From: a virus
Length of the DNA: 46,552 nt
Virus record (IMG/VR): IMGVR_UViG_3300031857_000347
Coordinates: 1 to 46,552 of that record
Strand: one strand, 5' to 3'
Of the stretch, positions 7,201 through 16,127 are shown piece after piece. The number at the start of each line of letters is the position of its first letter. The first letter of the stretch is position 1. The notes beneath the pieces are model-generated. The model saw only the letters and a program-made list of their open reading frames with translations. It was not told where the DNA came from and did no database searches. The position numbers and the translations under genes were made by a program.

Positions 7201-9717
7201 GAACAGGGGACGGCCGTCGATCGTTTTGGGGAACATGGGCAGCAGCGTCGCTTCGACGTCGGCGCGGATCGTCTTCGGGTCGGACGCCTCGTAGCCTGTA
7301 AACATGCCCTCGCCGGCAAACTGGAGAACGTCGATCGCCTTCTGCCGGTCGATGCGTTCGGCACCGATGGACGTCAGCAACGCGTAAACGGGCTCGTTGT
7401 CGACCGTCTGCTGGGCGACCTCGCGCTCTTGCTCGTAAAGCACCTTGTACTCGCTGGACAGGCGCTCGCGCTCCTGGCGCAGGCGCAGGTCTTCGAGGCG
7501 ATTGCGGGCGACCTCACGCGCGCGAGCGACCTTCGCAAGGTACGCCTCGTATTGCGGCTGCGTCAGCCCAGTGTCGCGGGCCGACTTGAACATCTCCTGG
7601 AGCCCGATCATCTGGTCGATGCCGATCGTCTGCTCGGCGGCCACGATCAAATTGCCGTCGGCGTCAGCGCGCAAGCCCTTGGGCAGCGCCTCGCCGCTCG
7701 TCAGATCGAGGATGACCTTCTTCGGCATCTTGCGGATTTCAAGATCGCTGAACCCCGCCTCGCGCAGGATCGAGATGGCGTCGTCGGTGATCTCGGTCGG
7801 CGCAACTTTGGCGGGCTTCTTCTCGGGGACCAACTTGAGACCCTGGGCAAGCTCGTCGCGAAGCTCGAAGCTGATGTACGGCGCAGGCATATTGGTGCCG
7901 GTGTCGTCGTAGGCTTTGCGGAGCTGCGGATCGTTGGCCGGCACGTCGACATAGAACACCTTGCTGCCTTCGCCTCGGTAGTCACGGGCGTAAGCAAAGT
8001 CGGGCGACACGAAACGTGACCCGCCGTCGTACTTGCCGCTGCCCGCGCCATGGTAGAAACGCACAAAACCCTCGCGCACTGGAGGCAAAGACGCGATGTC
8101 TTGGACGCCGGCTTCGGCAGCCTGCTCCTCTTCGGCCGCAGCCTTCGCCTGCTCCGACAGATCGGTGCCCGCGTACTCCTTGGCTTCCGCCGCCGTGAGA
8201 CCTTCGCGATCCAGACGGATGTGGTCGGCCAGAGCTGCGAACGCCTCGGGCTGCACATGCACTGCCGCGTGCGCCGCAGGCGACACGACGATGTCTTCGT
8301 TGCCGGCAGCGACCTCGGCCGCCAGGGCTTCGCGCGTGACGCCGATACGCTCCAGCAGCGCGTCGCCGACGTCGGGCGCCAGCTTGTCGAGAGCTTCCGC
8401 GAGCTTGTCGGCCGGGATCGAGACCTCGGGCAAAGAACCCGTCAGCGCTTCAATGGCGGCCTGCGGGTCATTGGCGGTGATCGGCGCCTCTTGCACCTTG
8501 GCGCTGATCTCTTGGAGCGTGGCGAGGCCATCTTCGGCGTTCGCGATGTCCTGGCGATCCTTGCGGTAGCGCATGACGGCGCCCGGAGTGCTCAACACCG
8601 TGGCCGCCTGGAAGGCTTTGTACCCCGCTTCGAAGATGCGGTCGCGGATTTGGTCGGCCGATGCGCCTTCCAAACCTTCGAGCGATTTGCCGACTTCTTC
8701 GGCCGTGATCTGGATGATCTCCTGGACGGCTTCGGTTCCCGTCTGCACGCCGACGTTCTTCGCGTACTCCGTTAGGGCTTTCCCGGCGACTTGCGTCACG
8801 CCGAGGCGCTTGACCATGTCCTGTACGAACGCAGCTCGGATGCCCGAGGTGAACTGCCCGAGGCCCACACGATCGGCTGCGACTTCCACGGCGCCGATCA
8901 GGCCGCCCGCGACGACCGCGAGCGAACGCGCGTAGGTGTCGCTGACGCCAGCTTCGCGCAAGTCCGCGTAGGACTGCCCCATGGCAACCGTGGTGGTTTC
9001 CGCAAGGTAGCCCAGGCCCGCACCGGCCACGACGACGCCGCCAGCAACCGCGAGTGTGGGGGCCGCCACAGCGCCAGTGGCAACGGCGCCTACGCCGAGT
9101 GCCGCGCCGCCGAGGACGTTCCTGCTGGTCGTCGTCGAGAACAACTGGCCGATCTGTTCCGACGCGGAGCCAAACCAACCTGCTATACCGCCGTCGTTGT
9201 CGGCAAGGGCTCTCAGGCGCGCGTCGAGTGCGGCCAAGTCGGATTTGAAGCCCTCCGAGCCGGGGGCGACGAGGAGGTTGAAGCCCGCGCGACCCTGGTC
9301 CTGCACCACGTTGCCGCGCTGGAACGCGCGAGCTTGGCGCTCGACAAACGAAAGCTGCTCGACGCTGTCGTGGGCGATCTTGGCGTTGGTGGCAATCGCC
9401 ATCCATGCGGCGGTGTTGGGCGCGTCCTGGAGTGCAGCGTTGACGCGGCGCTCGGTAGCGACGGCTTGGAAGTTCTCGCGGTCGGAGGCCACGACTTCTT
9501 CGGGTGCGCCGACTTCGGCGGCGAGCTTGCGGTCGGAGGCGGCCTGCGACGTGCTGGTGCCCGACAGGACGCGGGCGTTGGTGGCGGCTCGCTGACGGGG
9601 TTCGGCTGCTACGCCTTCAAGCGCGCGGAGGTATTTGTCGCCGCCCGGAACGCCCCCAGGCGTCACGTTTGCAGCGTCAACACCCTCAAGCGCTTTGTCG
9701 TAGATCGAACCAGCCAT
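4216..9717 (-). CDS. Giant internal virion protein with polyvalent-protein domains (1833 aa)
   Basis: By size and position this is the T7 gp16 counterpart: the largest ejected core protein, third after the 178- and 742-residue internal proteins. Residues about 200-255 are a long Ala/Gly/Val hydrophobic stretch that could insert in a membrane. Around 549-630 there is a segment resembling the ADP-ribosyltransferase fold of phage polyvalent proteins (FVRFYHGAGSGKYDGGSRFV, then DFAYARDYRG, then VFYVDVP). A charged helical middle follows (about 720-1100). A second hydrophobic segment (LVLMTLIPSIL) lies near residue 1690. I saw no lytic transglycosylase motif, unlike T7 gp16. It probably helps carry DNA across the envelope; the ART activity is untested. 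Confidence 0.75.
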   Translation of the reverse strand: MAGSIYDKALEGVDAANVTPGGVPGGDKYLRALEGVAAEPRQRAATNARVLSGTSTSQAASDRKLAAEVGAPEEVVASDRENFQAVATERRVNAALQDAPNTAAWMAIATNAKIAHDSVEQLSFVERQARAFQRGNVVQDQGRAGFNLLVAPGSEGFKSDLAALDARLRALADNDGGIAGWFGSASEQIGQLFSTTTSRNVLGGAALGVGAVATGAVAAPTLAVAGGVVVAGAGLGYLAETTTVAMGQSYADLREAGVSDTYARSLAVVAGGLIGAVEVAADRVGLGQFTSGIRAAFVQDMVKRLGVTQVAGKALTEYAKNVGVQTGTEAVQEIIQITAEEVGKSLEGLEGASADQIRDRIFEAGYKAFQAATVLSTPGAVMRYRKDRQDIANAEDGLATLQEISAKVQEAPITANDPQAAIEALTGSLPEVSIPADKLAEALDKLAPDVGDALLERIGVTREALAAEVAAGNEDIVVSPAAHAAVHVQPEAFAALADHIRLDREGLTAAEAKEYAGTDLSEQAKAAAEEEQAAEAGVQDIASLPPVREGFVRFYHGAGSGKYDGGSRFVSPDFAYARDYRGEGSKVFYVDVPANDPQLRKAYDDTGTNMPAPYISFELRDELAQGLKLVPEKKPAKVAPTEITDDAISILREAGFSDLEIRKMPKKVILDLTSGEALPKGLRADADGNLIVAAEQTIGIDQMIGLQEMFKSARDTGLTQPQYEAYLAKVARAREVARNRLEDLRLRQERERLSSEYKVLYEQEREVAQQTVDNEPVYALLTSIGAERIDRQKAIDVLQFAGEGMFTGYEASDPKTIRADVEATLLPMFPKTIDGRPLFTPKGKETGLDPHILAARFGFDDALSMFQALQSAEDRTQRIQTLADRRMAEAYPDLLSSKRDVDLALEAIHTDQQGKLMMDDLNRMLIARKQGKLKHAFVKKAAQDALETKRVSEIKPATFFGAFKRKAAEVGRAVRKGDRALAVKKAFEKVVAFEMARASYKVRNEVAQDQKFLRKFLASDKGRAMADNSEAADYFDAAKWLMREYGFTEDVGQIKEDRAAEIVEQNFPEIVARLQQPRGSKAGFPVETTDMRLDDWREAAVVIRQLVGFGRDAASFSEADGVRQLSQVKAELEAVARSAQDVARTDETRNDANAPALKKAGALAANVIVPSNSLVEFTMRLLDNGKAAGKWFNATVRNVMSAEFAANRIREKFVQPHIEKLRDVLPQRPGPLGLKFDDTRSTTPGGVGVPLSVEQRIMLSLNAASPDGMKRLTEGMKLGRSYKDGSWTEANIMAEVNQLTPKQAEWVQGMLDIFNVHMWPLVEAQYRRETGKSPNKVQGQQITLNNGAVIQGGYFPLLYDRSQISYNDEAFQPQDPLSSGVGGGSRAQYDAVFSGMTKARTSFVAPLALDLSRATLVLDAHIHYITHRQAIRDMSKLFRNPELAGLISDKAGPDRMEGLKAWMRDLAANGDAGRALQIQDGVNPIVEFARQGVLISAMTYSVATFLAQPLGITSSVNQLSRTDTGKRQVAKGSLYYGRGLMDLLATGRKGMKWANDVSLVLRDRLSSVDAAIGELQRELENKASPRAKLAVAGFRALAYFQLYTVDYPTWFGAYRKAQEEGRTPQDAAVYADSILRTSQGSGALSAQSSFQRARDPWSRAVNGVMTYPTVYFNAMGEAVADLKRQKGIKGKLWTMGSTLVLMTLIPSILDTLRGNAVPEDEEDADALFWLRRVFGTQLQAFGVFGQIAGGLVQGYKPSGTLVASYAAESQKLVGALAKIWEEEELTAETARKLVKPAFVLGRIPGGSQADRFLEALEKDSENPLDYILGPPPK

Positions 9718-9731
9718 GCTTCGCCCCTTCG

Positions 9732-11960
9732 CTACTGTGAGTTATTAGCCTTCCAGTATAGCGCCTTGAGCTGGGCTTCGCTAGGGGTCTGTGCCGTGCC
9801 GAAAGACCGACGCCAAGCTGCGATAAGCTGCGGGCGCTCCTCGGTCGGGATGCTGACGGTACGGATCGCGTCGAGGGTCTTAGGGTCCGGGGCAATGCCA
9901 AGCGTGGCCGCAGCGCGTGCGGTCGCAAGACGCGGGCCACGGGCTTGAGCGTCGGCGACAGCGGGGGCGTTCTCGGACACATTGCGGCCGTAGACAGTAC
10001 CGGGCTTGTCGGTAATATATGCCGCCACGGCTTGGTTGACGATCTCCAGGCGCTCGGCGTCGGTGATGCGGCCCCCGCGCTTCTCGGCGCGCAGGGAATT
10101 GACTTCCGACAAGATAACTTCGGCGAGGCGATTGACGTCGTCTTTTTTGCTGGCGCTCTGGAATTGCGAGTAGCCGCGAAGGCGCCCAAAGACGAACGCC
10201 GCGTCGGCCGACACGTTTGGGTCCATGCGACCTTGGGCGGCGGACAACCGAAGCGAATAGTAGCGCTTGTAGTCGTCGTCGGAGAGCCGCGTGCGGACAT
10301 CGTCCGGGGACATGGCCAAGAACTCGTCTACGCGCTTGCCTTCGATCATGGAGAAGATTTCTCCGATCAACCCTGGTTCGCTTTCGTTGGGGATGCCGAG
10401 CTGCGTGCGGCGGCTGATCTCGCGAAGGTTGCGTTCCTCGGAGGCGGTGAGGCCCGAGCGTTCCTGGGCCGACAAGTCATCGAATTTGCGACCGCCGCGA
10501 ATGGCGTCGCTCAATCCGTTGATGCGTTCGGCACGGGCTTCCTGGGCGATCTTCTGGTCGCGGGCGTACATCTGCACGACGAGGGTTTCTGCGCGCGTGC
10601 GGAGTTCCCCTGTCAGCGTATCGCGAACTTTTCCGACGCGCTCCTCCAGGTTGCCACCCATGTCGGTGATGGTTTGGGCCACAGCGTTGACGTCTTCAGT
10701 GGTCTGCGACTTGCGGGCTGCGTCGGCCTCGGTGCGCAGCAAACGCTGGCGGCGCTCGGCCAGGGCGCTCTCTTGGCGCGCGAGCGCAGCTTCCTGGCGG
10801 CGAACGGCCTCTTCGTCTTTGCCTTCCCGGCGCAAGTCCGCGAGGAGGCGGCGACCCTCGGCGAGAGTGCGGGCTTCTGACGCGATGCGATCGTTCTCGG
10901 CTCGGCGGACGTCTGCCGCCGCACGACGCTGGTCGGCCTCGCGCTCGTTGGCGCGGGCGCGTTCGGCAGCCTCGCGGGCGCGCTGGTTGGCTTCGAAGGA
11001 CATAGTGTCCCGGATGCGCCCCGTAAGCTCTTTGACCGCCGCCGTCTCCATGTCCCCGGAGTATTCCTTGCGGATAGCTTCGAGAGCTTGGTCGGGGGTC
11101 ATGCGGCCCGATCGAACTTCTGCCCCGTAGAAGTCGGCCACCTCTTGGCTCTTGATTTCGTAAAACTGTTTGTCGACGACTTTGCGAACCGATAGAGCCG
11201 CAGCCGGGTCCATGCGGCCGGCATTCTCGCGCAGCAGTCGCTCGGCAAGCGCCGGGTCTTTCTCGACGGCAGTCAGGATCGTGGCCGACAAGACCTGGGT
11301 CTCGGCCTTGCGAATGAGCGCCATGGTGACTTCGGGGCCGGCCCCGCTGATCTGTGCCTGCGACAGTGCTTCGCCGCGAACGGTCGCCAGGGCGCCCGCG
11401 AGCGCCTGCGGGTCGTTGTAGTTCGCCGCCGCTTCGGATACGGCAATTCCTTGGCGAGCTTCGGACGTGGCAAGCTGGGAGCTGCGGCGCTGCTCGGTGT
11501 TATAACGTAACATCCGTTCCGAGGTTGCCTGCGTGTGCTGCCCGGCCACAGTCTCGAAGTCGCGCTTCTGCGTGTCGTTCGAAAGCCGCGACCCCGCCTG
11601 CTCGCGGAGCTTCGTCATACGGTCCTGGTATTCCGAAAACTTGTCGACAGCGGTCTGCCCTTTGAGCCCGAAGTATCCGGGGTTCTCTTCGGTGCCGTCG
11701 CCGTATTGCAGCGACAATAGGCCCTGGCGGAACTCGGTGTCTGCGTCCTTGACTTGGCGCTTGTTCTCTTCCTGCTGCATGTCGATCGCCACGGCGCCCA
11801 TGCGGTCGGCTGCACGGCCGAGCTGGTCTGCTGCCTGGATCGTCTGACGCGCAGCTCCAGCGCCGAAAGCCTCCGGCGTTGCGCCAGATGCACTTTGGTA
11901 GACGGGACCGCCCGCGTTGGGCTGGACGGTGGCGCCTCCAGTGGTCGGAACGATCGCCAT
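9732..11960 (-). CDS. Internal virion protein, T7 gp15-like (742 aa)
   Basis: The protein is strongly helical and rich in Ala, Arg, Glu and Gln. Residues about 310-430 are dominated by charged heptad-like repeats (REAAERARANEREADQRR, later RRQEAALARQESALAERRQ), suggesting a long coiled coil. The N-terminus (MAIVPTTGGATVQPNAGGPV) is glycine/proline-rich and probably flexible. The order small, medium, giant internal protein before the tail fibre matches podovirus core and ejection proteins. The ATG at 11958-11960 overlaps the previous stop as TAATG. No enzymatic motif was recognised. Confidence 0.7.
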   Translation of the reverse strand: MAIVPTTGGATVQPNAGGPVYQSASGATPEAFGAGAARQTIQAADQLGRAADRMGAVAIDMQQEENKRQVKDADTEFRQGLLSLQYGDGTEENPGYFGLKGQTAVDKFSEYQDRMTKLREQAGSRLSNDTQKRDFETVAGQHTQATSERMLRYNTEQRRSSQLATSEARQGIAVSEAAANYNDPQALAGALATVRGEALSQAQISGAGPEVTMALIRKAETQVLSATILTAVEKDPALAERLLRENAGRMDPAAALSVRKVVDKQFYEIKSQEVADFYGAEVRSGRMTPDQALEAIRKEYSGDMETAAVKELTGRIRDTMSFEANQRAREAAERARANEREADQRRAAADVRRAENDRIASEARTLAEGRRLLADLRREGKDEEAVRRQEAALARQESALAERRQRLLRTEADAARKSQTTEDVNAVAQTITDMGGNLEERVGKVRDTLTGELRTRAETLVVQMYARDQKIAQEARAERINGLSDAIRGGRKFDDLSAQERSGLTASEERNLREISRRTQLGIPNESEPGLIGEIFSMIEGKRVDEFLAMSPDDVRTRLSDDDYKRYYSLRLSAAQGRMDPNVSADAAFVFGRLRGYSQFQSASKKDDVNRLAEVILSEVNSLRAEKRGGRITDAERLEIVNQAVAAYITDKPGTVYGRNVSENAPAVADAQARGPRLATARAAATLGIAPDPKTLDAIRTVSIPTEERPQLIAAWRRSFGTAQTPSEAQLKALYWKANNSQ

Positions 11961-12496
11961 TATTTAAACACGCCTTCCTTGTCAAACTTGTACCACTTGT
12001 CTGCGATGCTGCCGGCACCGGAGAGGAGCGTGCCTGCGATGCCGAGCGACGGGTCAGCGGAGGCGCCACGGTAGTCGGCCAGAGCCGCTTCGCTGCCGAA
12101 GTTCGAAGCTTGAATGCGGGCGTTGTACGCTTGGTTGTCGTAGTTGTATTTCGTGTTGAGCGCGTCCAGCTCGCCGAACGCGGCGGTGTCGCTCGTAATG
12201 TCGAGTGCCGACCCGAAGTCGACAAGGACGCCGTTGCCCGCAAGCACTGCGCGCTGGCGCCCAGCAAGGCGAGCTGCATCCTGGCGCTTCTTGTCGGCCG
12301 CGATCTTGCCCTCGGCTTCGATCTGCGTAGCGCGGCGTTCGGCGATGATTTGGTTGTTGCGGGCGACTTGCGCCTGATACGCGGCCGAGCGCTGCGTCGC
12401 TTCAGCCTGCTGCATCTGGCCCATGACGCCAATCACGGTGCTGCCGACGCTGCCGGCAAGAGACGCGATTGCTAGGGTTTCTGCGCCGATGCTCAT
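11960..12496 (-). CDS. Internal virion protein, T7 gp14-like (178 aa)
   Basis: The 178-residue protein begins with a hydrophobic helix (LAIASLAGSVGSTVIGVMGQM, residues about 8-28). A long Ala/Gln/Arg-rich helix follows (QAEATQRSAAYQAQVARNNQ and onward to about residue 85). The C-terminus is glycine-rich (LLSGAGSIADKWYKF). Small proteins of this layout (hydrophobic N-terminus, coiled middle) precede the two larger core proteins in many podoviruses and are ejected into the host outer membrane. The start overlaps the previous stop as ATGA, implying coupled translation. Assignment is by layout and order. Confidence 0.65.
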   Translation of the reverse strand: MSIGAETLAIASLAGSVGSTVIGVMGQMQQAEATQRSAAYQAQVARNNQIIAERRATQIEAEGKIAADKKRQDAARLAGRQRAVLAGNGVLVDFGSALDITSDTAAFGELDALNTKYNYDNQAYNARIQASNFGSEAALADYRGASADPSLGIAGTLLSGAGSIADKWYKFDKEGVFK

Positions 12497-12969
12497 TTGA
12501 CGCCTTTCAAGCTATAGGGCCTAAACGCGATCGGGTTGCCGGGGAAATAGAAGGTCCTTTCTTCTACGTCGAAGCCCAACCATTCCAGCCAGTTTATAGC
12601 TTTTGTGTTGTTTGCGTCAACCAGATTGCGAAGCTCGCCGTAATGCGCCGCCAGCCGCTTGACGTACTTGCGGGACAAGCGGAGAAAAGCCAGCTCGTGG
12701 CCACGCAGTCGCTCGCTCCCACGAAACCAGGGGTTCGCGACCGGTACAAAATACTTGGGTTGCAAGGCGCCGAATAGGCACGCGGGCTGTCCGTCGATAG
12801 TGCCGACCCAAACGTCGGTCGAAGCCTCGAAGCACTCGACCAGCACTTCGGAAGCGTCTTCGTCGGGCCGGTAACTGTCGATGTCGTCGACGTCCTCGGG
12901 GCGCAGAAGTTCGGCCAGCTCGTAGACGTGCTCGATGGTGGCTGGGATTACGTCATACCTATGCGGCAT
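12493..12969 (-). CDS. GNAT-fold-like virion protein (T7 gp13 position)
   Basis: The 158-residue protein looks like a degenerate GNAT acetyltransferase: an N-terminal RYDVIPATIEHVYELAELL strand-helix, TIDGQPACLFGAL in the middle and NTKAINWLEWLGFDVEERTF at the end, the usual C-terminal GNAT element. The central R-x-x-G-x-G acetyl-CoA loop is not evident. Proteins of this kind sit after tail tube B and before the internal proteins in many podoviruses, where a structural or assembly role is often assumed. A palindromic site overlaps codons 4-9. The start overlaps the tail tube B stop by 11 bases. Confidence 0.65.
   Translation of the reverse strand: MPHRYDVIPATIEHVYELAELLRPEDVDDIDSYRPDEDASEVLVECFEASTDVWVGTIDGQPACLFGALQPKYFVPVANPWFRGSERLRGHELAFLRLSRKYVKRLAAHYGELRNLVDANNTKAINWLEWLGFDVEERTFYFPGNPIAFRPYSLKGVK
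12944..12959 (-). promoter_or_regulatory. Dispersed palindrome copy 3 (GGTATGACGTAATCCC)
   Basis: In the minus-strand sense the first G is the last base of the TAG stop of tail tubular protein B. The site then runs through codons 4-9 of the next gene. This is the same stop-codon register as copies 1 and 10. Confidence 0.7.
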
Positions 12970-15511
12970 TGGTGATGTCTTCGATCTCGATGTCGGGGAT
13001 GACCGCGAGGATCGTCATGGGGAGTGGGTCCTTCTGGCGAAGCACCAGACGCCCATTGTCGTCGCGCGCGGGGTTGAGGCCGATCTTCTTGTCGCCCGTC
13101 AGGAGCGTTGTCGGATCGCCGTAGCCCTCGTCCTCGCGCTGGGCCATCTCGACGAACTCCTCGCTCGACTGGCTACCGCGACGGACAAGCAGACCGCGCG
13201 ACCGCTTGAAGCGAACGGTAACTTCCGCCACCTGTTTCAGGCGCCCTTGCAGCGTCGGCGAATTGGGGATTTCGATGTTGAGGAGCTCCATCTCGCTCAT
13301 ATACGGCAGGCCGATATGGACGCGGCTGTACTTGCGCGGGAAGGACACAGCCCCGTTCGCAACGGTGAGGTTGCCCACGACGTTGCCGTCAGCCAGGGCA
13401 ACGACCTTGAGCCCTTCGAGATGCCGCAGCCCACTGACAGTCTGCACCGCCTTGCGAACCGTGCCGCCCTCGACGTAGGTAGGCAGATCGGTGCCATCGT
13501 AGCCGGAGAGCTCGAACGTCGTCGCAGTGACATTGGCGACCGTGAAGCGCCGCGAGTTGAGCACGTCGGGCTGCACCTCGTCGCCGTAGTCGTCGTAGGT
13601 CGGCGCCCACGAGATGTCGAACAGATCGACCTCGTCTCCGTTGTTGAGGCTGTGGGCGACTTCGGTCTCGATCACGACCGGGTCGGAAGCCGCGATCGAG
13701 GCGATGGCGACCGGCACGTCGTAGGACAAGCCGCAGTCGACGAAGAAGCAGTCGCGAACATCCTTGAACCGGCGCGTGGCCAGACGCTCGACGTAGCGAA
13801 CGTATCGGCCGCCGACGAAGCGCTGCACGACAAAGTAGGTGCGGTCGTCGATGCCGTCGGTGGCGCGACGCAGCGTAGCCACGCGCTCGAACCAGCCGCG
13901 CGTCTTGAGCCGCGACCAAGCGATGACCTCTTGCTCCTGCTGGAACGTGAGAGCTGCGATAGCCCCGTCGGTGCGGACGAAGTAGCAGACGTTGTCGGGG
14001 GCCTTCGCCATGGCGGCGTCTTCGATCGTCTCGAACTCGAAGATATGGTCGGCCAGGAGGTTGAGGTCGGTGCCCGTGTAGCCGTCGACCTGGAGGTTGA
14101 ACCCGAGCGTGCGGACGCGAGCCTTTGTCTCCTCGACGAAGATGACCGTGCTGCCGACGACCATGGGCTTGATGAAGGCGCTGCCCCAGAAGGTCTGCGG
14201 CTTCTGCTTGACTGTGGTAGCCGCGAACGCGCTGTCCTGGCCCGAGTTGACGCGCCATTCGCTGCCGCTCGTCAGAACGATCAGATCGTTCAGCGGGACA
14301 TAGTGGCGGATTTCGTTGACCTTGGTCGCGGGCAAAGCAGCCGTGATCGCATCGTCGTCCTTGCCGGGATACGAGATCGACATGTTGTTCGCCGCCGCCG
14401 TAACCGAGAAGTACGAGGTGTCGGGGTTGTTCGACGTGCCGCCAAATAGGCGACGCTGCTCGTAGTAGCCCGGCGCTCCTGGGAAGTTGCCGGCCGAGCT
14501 TAGGGGATCGCGGGCCTCGTAGGGGCTGTCGCCTGTATCCGGCGCGACGTTCTTGTCGGTGAACGACAAGCTGCTCGTGCGGCCGATGAAGCCGTATACG
14601 CCCTTGAGCTTGTAGACGTTGTAGTTGACGGCGCCCGTGACCGCCGACCAAGAGACCGTGTTGTCGTTGGTCGTGTTACTAGTCGTCGTCGTGGCCACGG
14701 CCGACGCAAGGCTTTCTTCGCCCGCGTCGTTCTCTGCGGTCACGACGTATCGAACGGTCTCGCTGCCGGTGGTATTGTTGACGATGCCGAGGCCGGTGGG
14801 AGCTGCAATGCTGGGGGCGAAGGTGATGGTCGTCAGGGACCACGAAGCGATTGCTGCGCGTCGCAGCTCGCGCGCCGCGTAGTTGCGGTGGGTGATCGTC
14901 ATCACGTCGGCCGACTGGACGTAGTTCAATTCCATGAGATCGGCCGTGACGTAGGGCGTCACGATCTCGTAGACGCGCGCCGCAGTGCCGCCGCTGACGT
15001 AGGTGCCGAAGCTCGTCGAGTTGATGTTGCTGCCGTCGACTTGGTCGAGGATTTGGAAGGTGTTGGCGGTGGTCGTGCCGACGCGAACCCAGCGGCCATT
15101 CAGCTCGGTCATGCCTGTCGGCACGGACATATAGACGTCCTGGCCCGCCGTGTACCCGTGCGCCGTGATCTCGACAACGGCCGGACTGGCTTTGGTGATG
15201 CTGACGATCGTCTTGGCGGCCTCGGTCACATAGCTGTCGCCGCGAATGACGCGCATGTAGAGGTTGCCGAACTCCAGCATGTGGGCGTCCGTCGTCTTGA
15301 ACTCGAACGGCACGAGGCGCGGGGCGTAGGAGTGGTCCTTGACCGGGCCAAGGTAAATCGTGCCGGGGCGGTTGTCGAAGCCGCCTGTTGCTTTGATGAA
15401 CCCGTTGAACGCCGTGCGCAGGCCGACCTGATAGGCGGCGGTGTCTACGCGAGCGTACATCGAAGGGCCGACTTCGCCCTTCGCAAAAGACGGTTGGATT
15501 TTCTTCGCCAT
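12959..15511 (-). CDS. Tail tubular protein B (T7 gp12-like)
   Basis: The 850-residue protein should form the tail nozzle below the adaptor ring. The preferred start is the ATG at 15511 (MAKKIQPSFAKGEVGPSMYA), two bases after the preceding stop; the frame stays open further upstream without support. The N-terminus FAKGEVGPSMYARVDTAAY resembles the start of podovirus nozzle proteins (F-x-x-G-E-x-SP-x-L-x-x-R-x-D). Further family-like stretches are FEFKTTDAHMLEFGNLYMRV near residue 65 and AWSRLKTRGWFERVATL near 535. The protein is beta-rich, and the region about 230-300 looks like fibronectin-type repeats (TGAVNYNVYKLKG). It pairs with the tail tube A gene upstream. Confidence 0.85.
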   Translation of the reverse strand: MAKKIQPSFAKGEVGPSMYARVDTAAYQVGLRTAFNGFIKATGGFDNRPGTIYLGPVKDHSYAPRLVPFEFKTTDAHMLEFGNLYMRVIRGDSYVTEAAKTIVSITKASPAVVEITAHGYTAGQDVYMSVPTGMTELNGRWVRVGTTTANTFQILDQVDGSNINSTSFGTYVSGGTAARVYEIVTPYVTADLMELNYVQSADVMTITHRNYAARELRRAAIASWSLTTITFAPSIAAPTGLGIVNNTTGSETVRYVVTAENDAGEESLASAVATTTTSNTTNDNTVSWSAVTGAVNYNVYKLKGVYGFIGRTSSLSFTDKNVAPDTGDSPYEARDPLSSAGNFPGAPGYYEQRRLFGGTSNNPDTSYFSVTAAANNMSISYPGKDDDAITAALPATKVNEIRHYVPLNDLIVLTSGSEWRVNSGQDSAFAATTVKQKPQTFWGSAFIKPMVVGSTVIFVEETKARVRTLGFNLQVDGYTGTDLNLLADHIFEFETIEDAAMAKAPDNVCYFVRTDGAIAALTFQQEQEVIAWSRLKTRGWFERVATLRRATDGIDDRTYFVVQRFVGGRYVRYVERLATRRFKDVRDCFFVDCGLSYDVPVAIASIAASDPVVIETEVAHSLNNGDEVDLFDISWAPTYDDYGDEVQPDVLNSRRFTVANVTATTFELSGYDGTDLPTYVEGGTVRKAVQTVSGLRHLEGLKVVALADGNVVGNLTVANGAVSFPRKYSRVHIGLPYMSEMELLNIEIPNSPTLQGRLKQVAEVTVRFKRSRGLLVRRGSQSSEEFVEMAQREDEGYGDPTTLLTGDKKIGLNPARDDNGRLVLRQKDPLPMTILAVIPDIEIEDITNAA

Positions 15512-15512
15512 G

Positions 15513-16106
15513 TTACCGGCGAGCCCGAATGGTGTCGGCGTCGCGCTCCGGCTCGTCGATCCGCTGGGAAGCGGAGAGGCCCGAGGCACGGCGGAAGGCC
15601 ACGGCTGCGGACTTGATGTTGTCGTCTTTGATCGAGCGCTTGCCGGTCAGGGCGATCGCCATGTTGGCCGCGAGCAAGTACGCGAAGAAGTCGACGAAGT
15701 GCGGCGTGTAGCGCGCGGGGTTCGTTTGGCGGAAGGTGTAGACGCCGACAGCGTTGTCGACGTTGGTGAGGATGCTGTTGTCCCCCACGTCGTCGACCTC
15801 GGTCGTAAACGGGTAGGCGTCGTCAGCCCGAGATACCTGCTCCAGCCGACGCATGGCGATGCAGTTCACGGGGTAGACGTAGCGGAAGTACCACTCGGGC
15901 GGCGGGTCCTGGTTGTGCAGGGCGAGTGCCGCGCGAGCGCGGGCGAAATGCCAGTCGTTAGCCTCCAATGCCATGTCCAAAGTCTGCGCGTACCACAACG
16001 AAGCCTGCTTGGCCTCGGCGGACTTCTCCTCGAAAGATTGGATCGTCGTTGAACGACCCAGGTTCGACAAGGCGATATTCGCGATCTGGACTGAAGACAA
16101 AGGCAT
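15513..16106 (-). CDS. Tail tubular protein A (T7 gp11-like adaptor)
   Basis: The 197-residue protein starts MPLSSVQIANIALSNLGRST, the standard opening of the gp11 family (I-x-N-x-AL-x-x-LG). ALEANDWHFARARAAL and PPPEWYFRYVYPVNCIAMRR follow, matching the W-x-FA-x-x-R and Y-P-x-D-C-L-R motifs. It forms the ring joining portal and nozzle. The C-terminal stretch ARYTPHFVDFFAYLLAANMA corresponds to the family helix with A-x-LA. It is placed next to the nozzle gene, as in T7-like and BPP-like phages. Confidence 0.85.
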   Translation of the reverse strand: MPLSSVQIANIALSNLGRSTTIQSFEEKSAEAKQASLWYAQTLDMALEANDWHFARARAALALHNQDPPPEWYFRYVYPVNCIAMRRLEQVSRADDAYPFTTEVDDVGDNSILTNVDNAVGVYTFRQTNPARYTPHFVDFFAYLLAANMAIALTGKRSIKDDNIKSAAVAFRRASGLSASQRIDEPERDADTIRARR

Positions 16107-16127
16107 TGGAGGCCCTCTAGCCGGGAG

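Noticed and set aside
12493-12969. Active acetyltransferase
   Set aside because: The acetyl-CoA-binding R-x-x-G-x-G loop is not visible; position matches a structural GNAT-fold virion protein.
15512-15589. Longer N-terminus for tail tubular protein B
   Set aside because: It would overlap the tail tube A gene; the ATG at 15511 follows that stop and gives the conserved family start.
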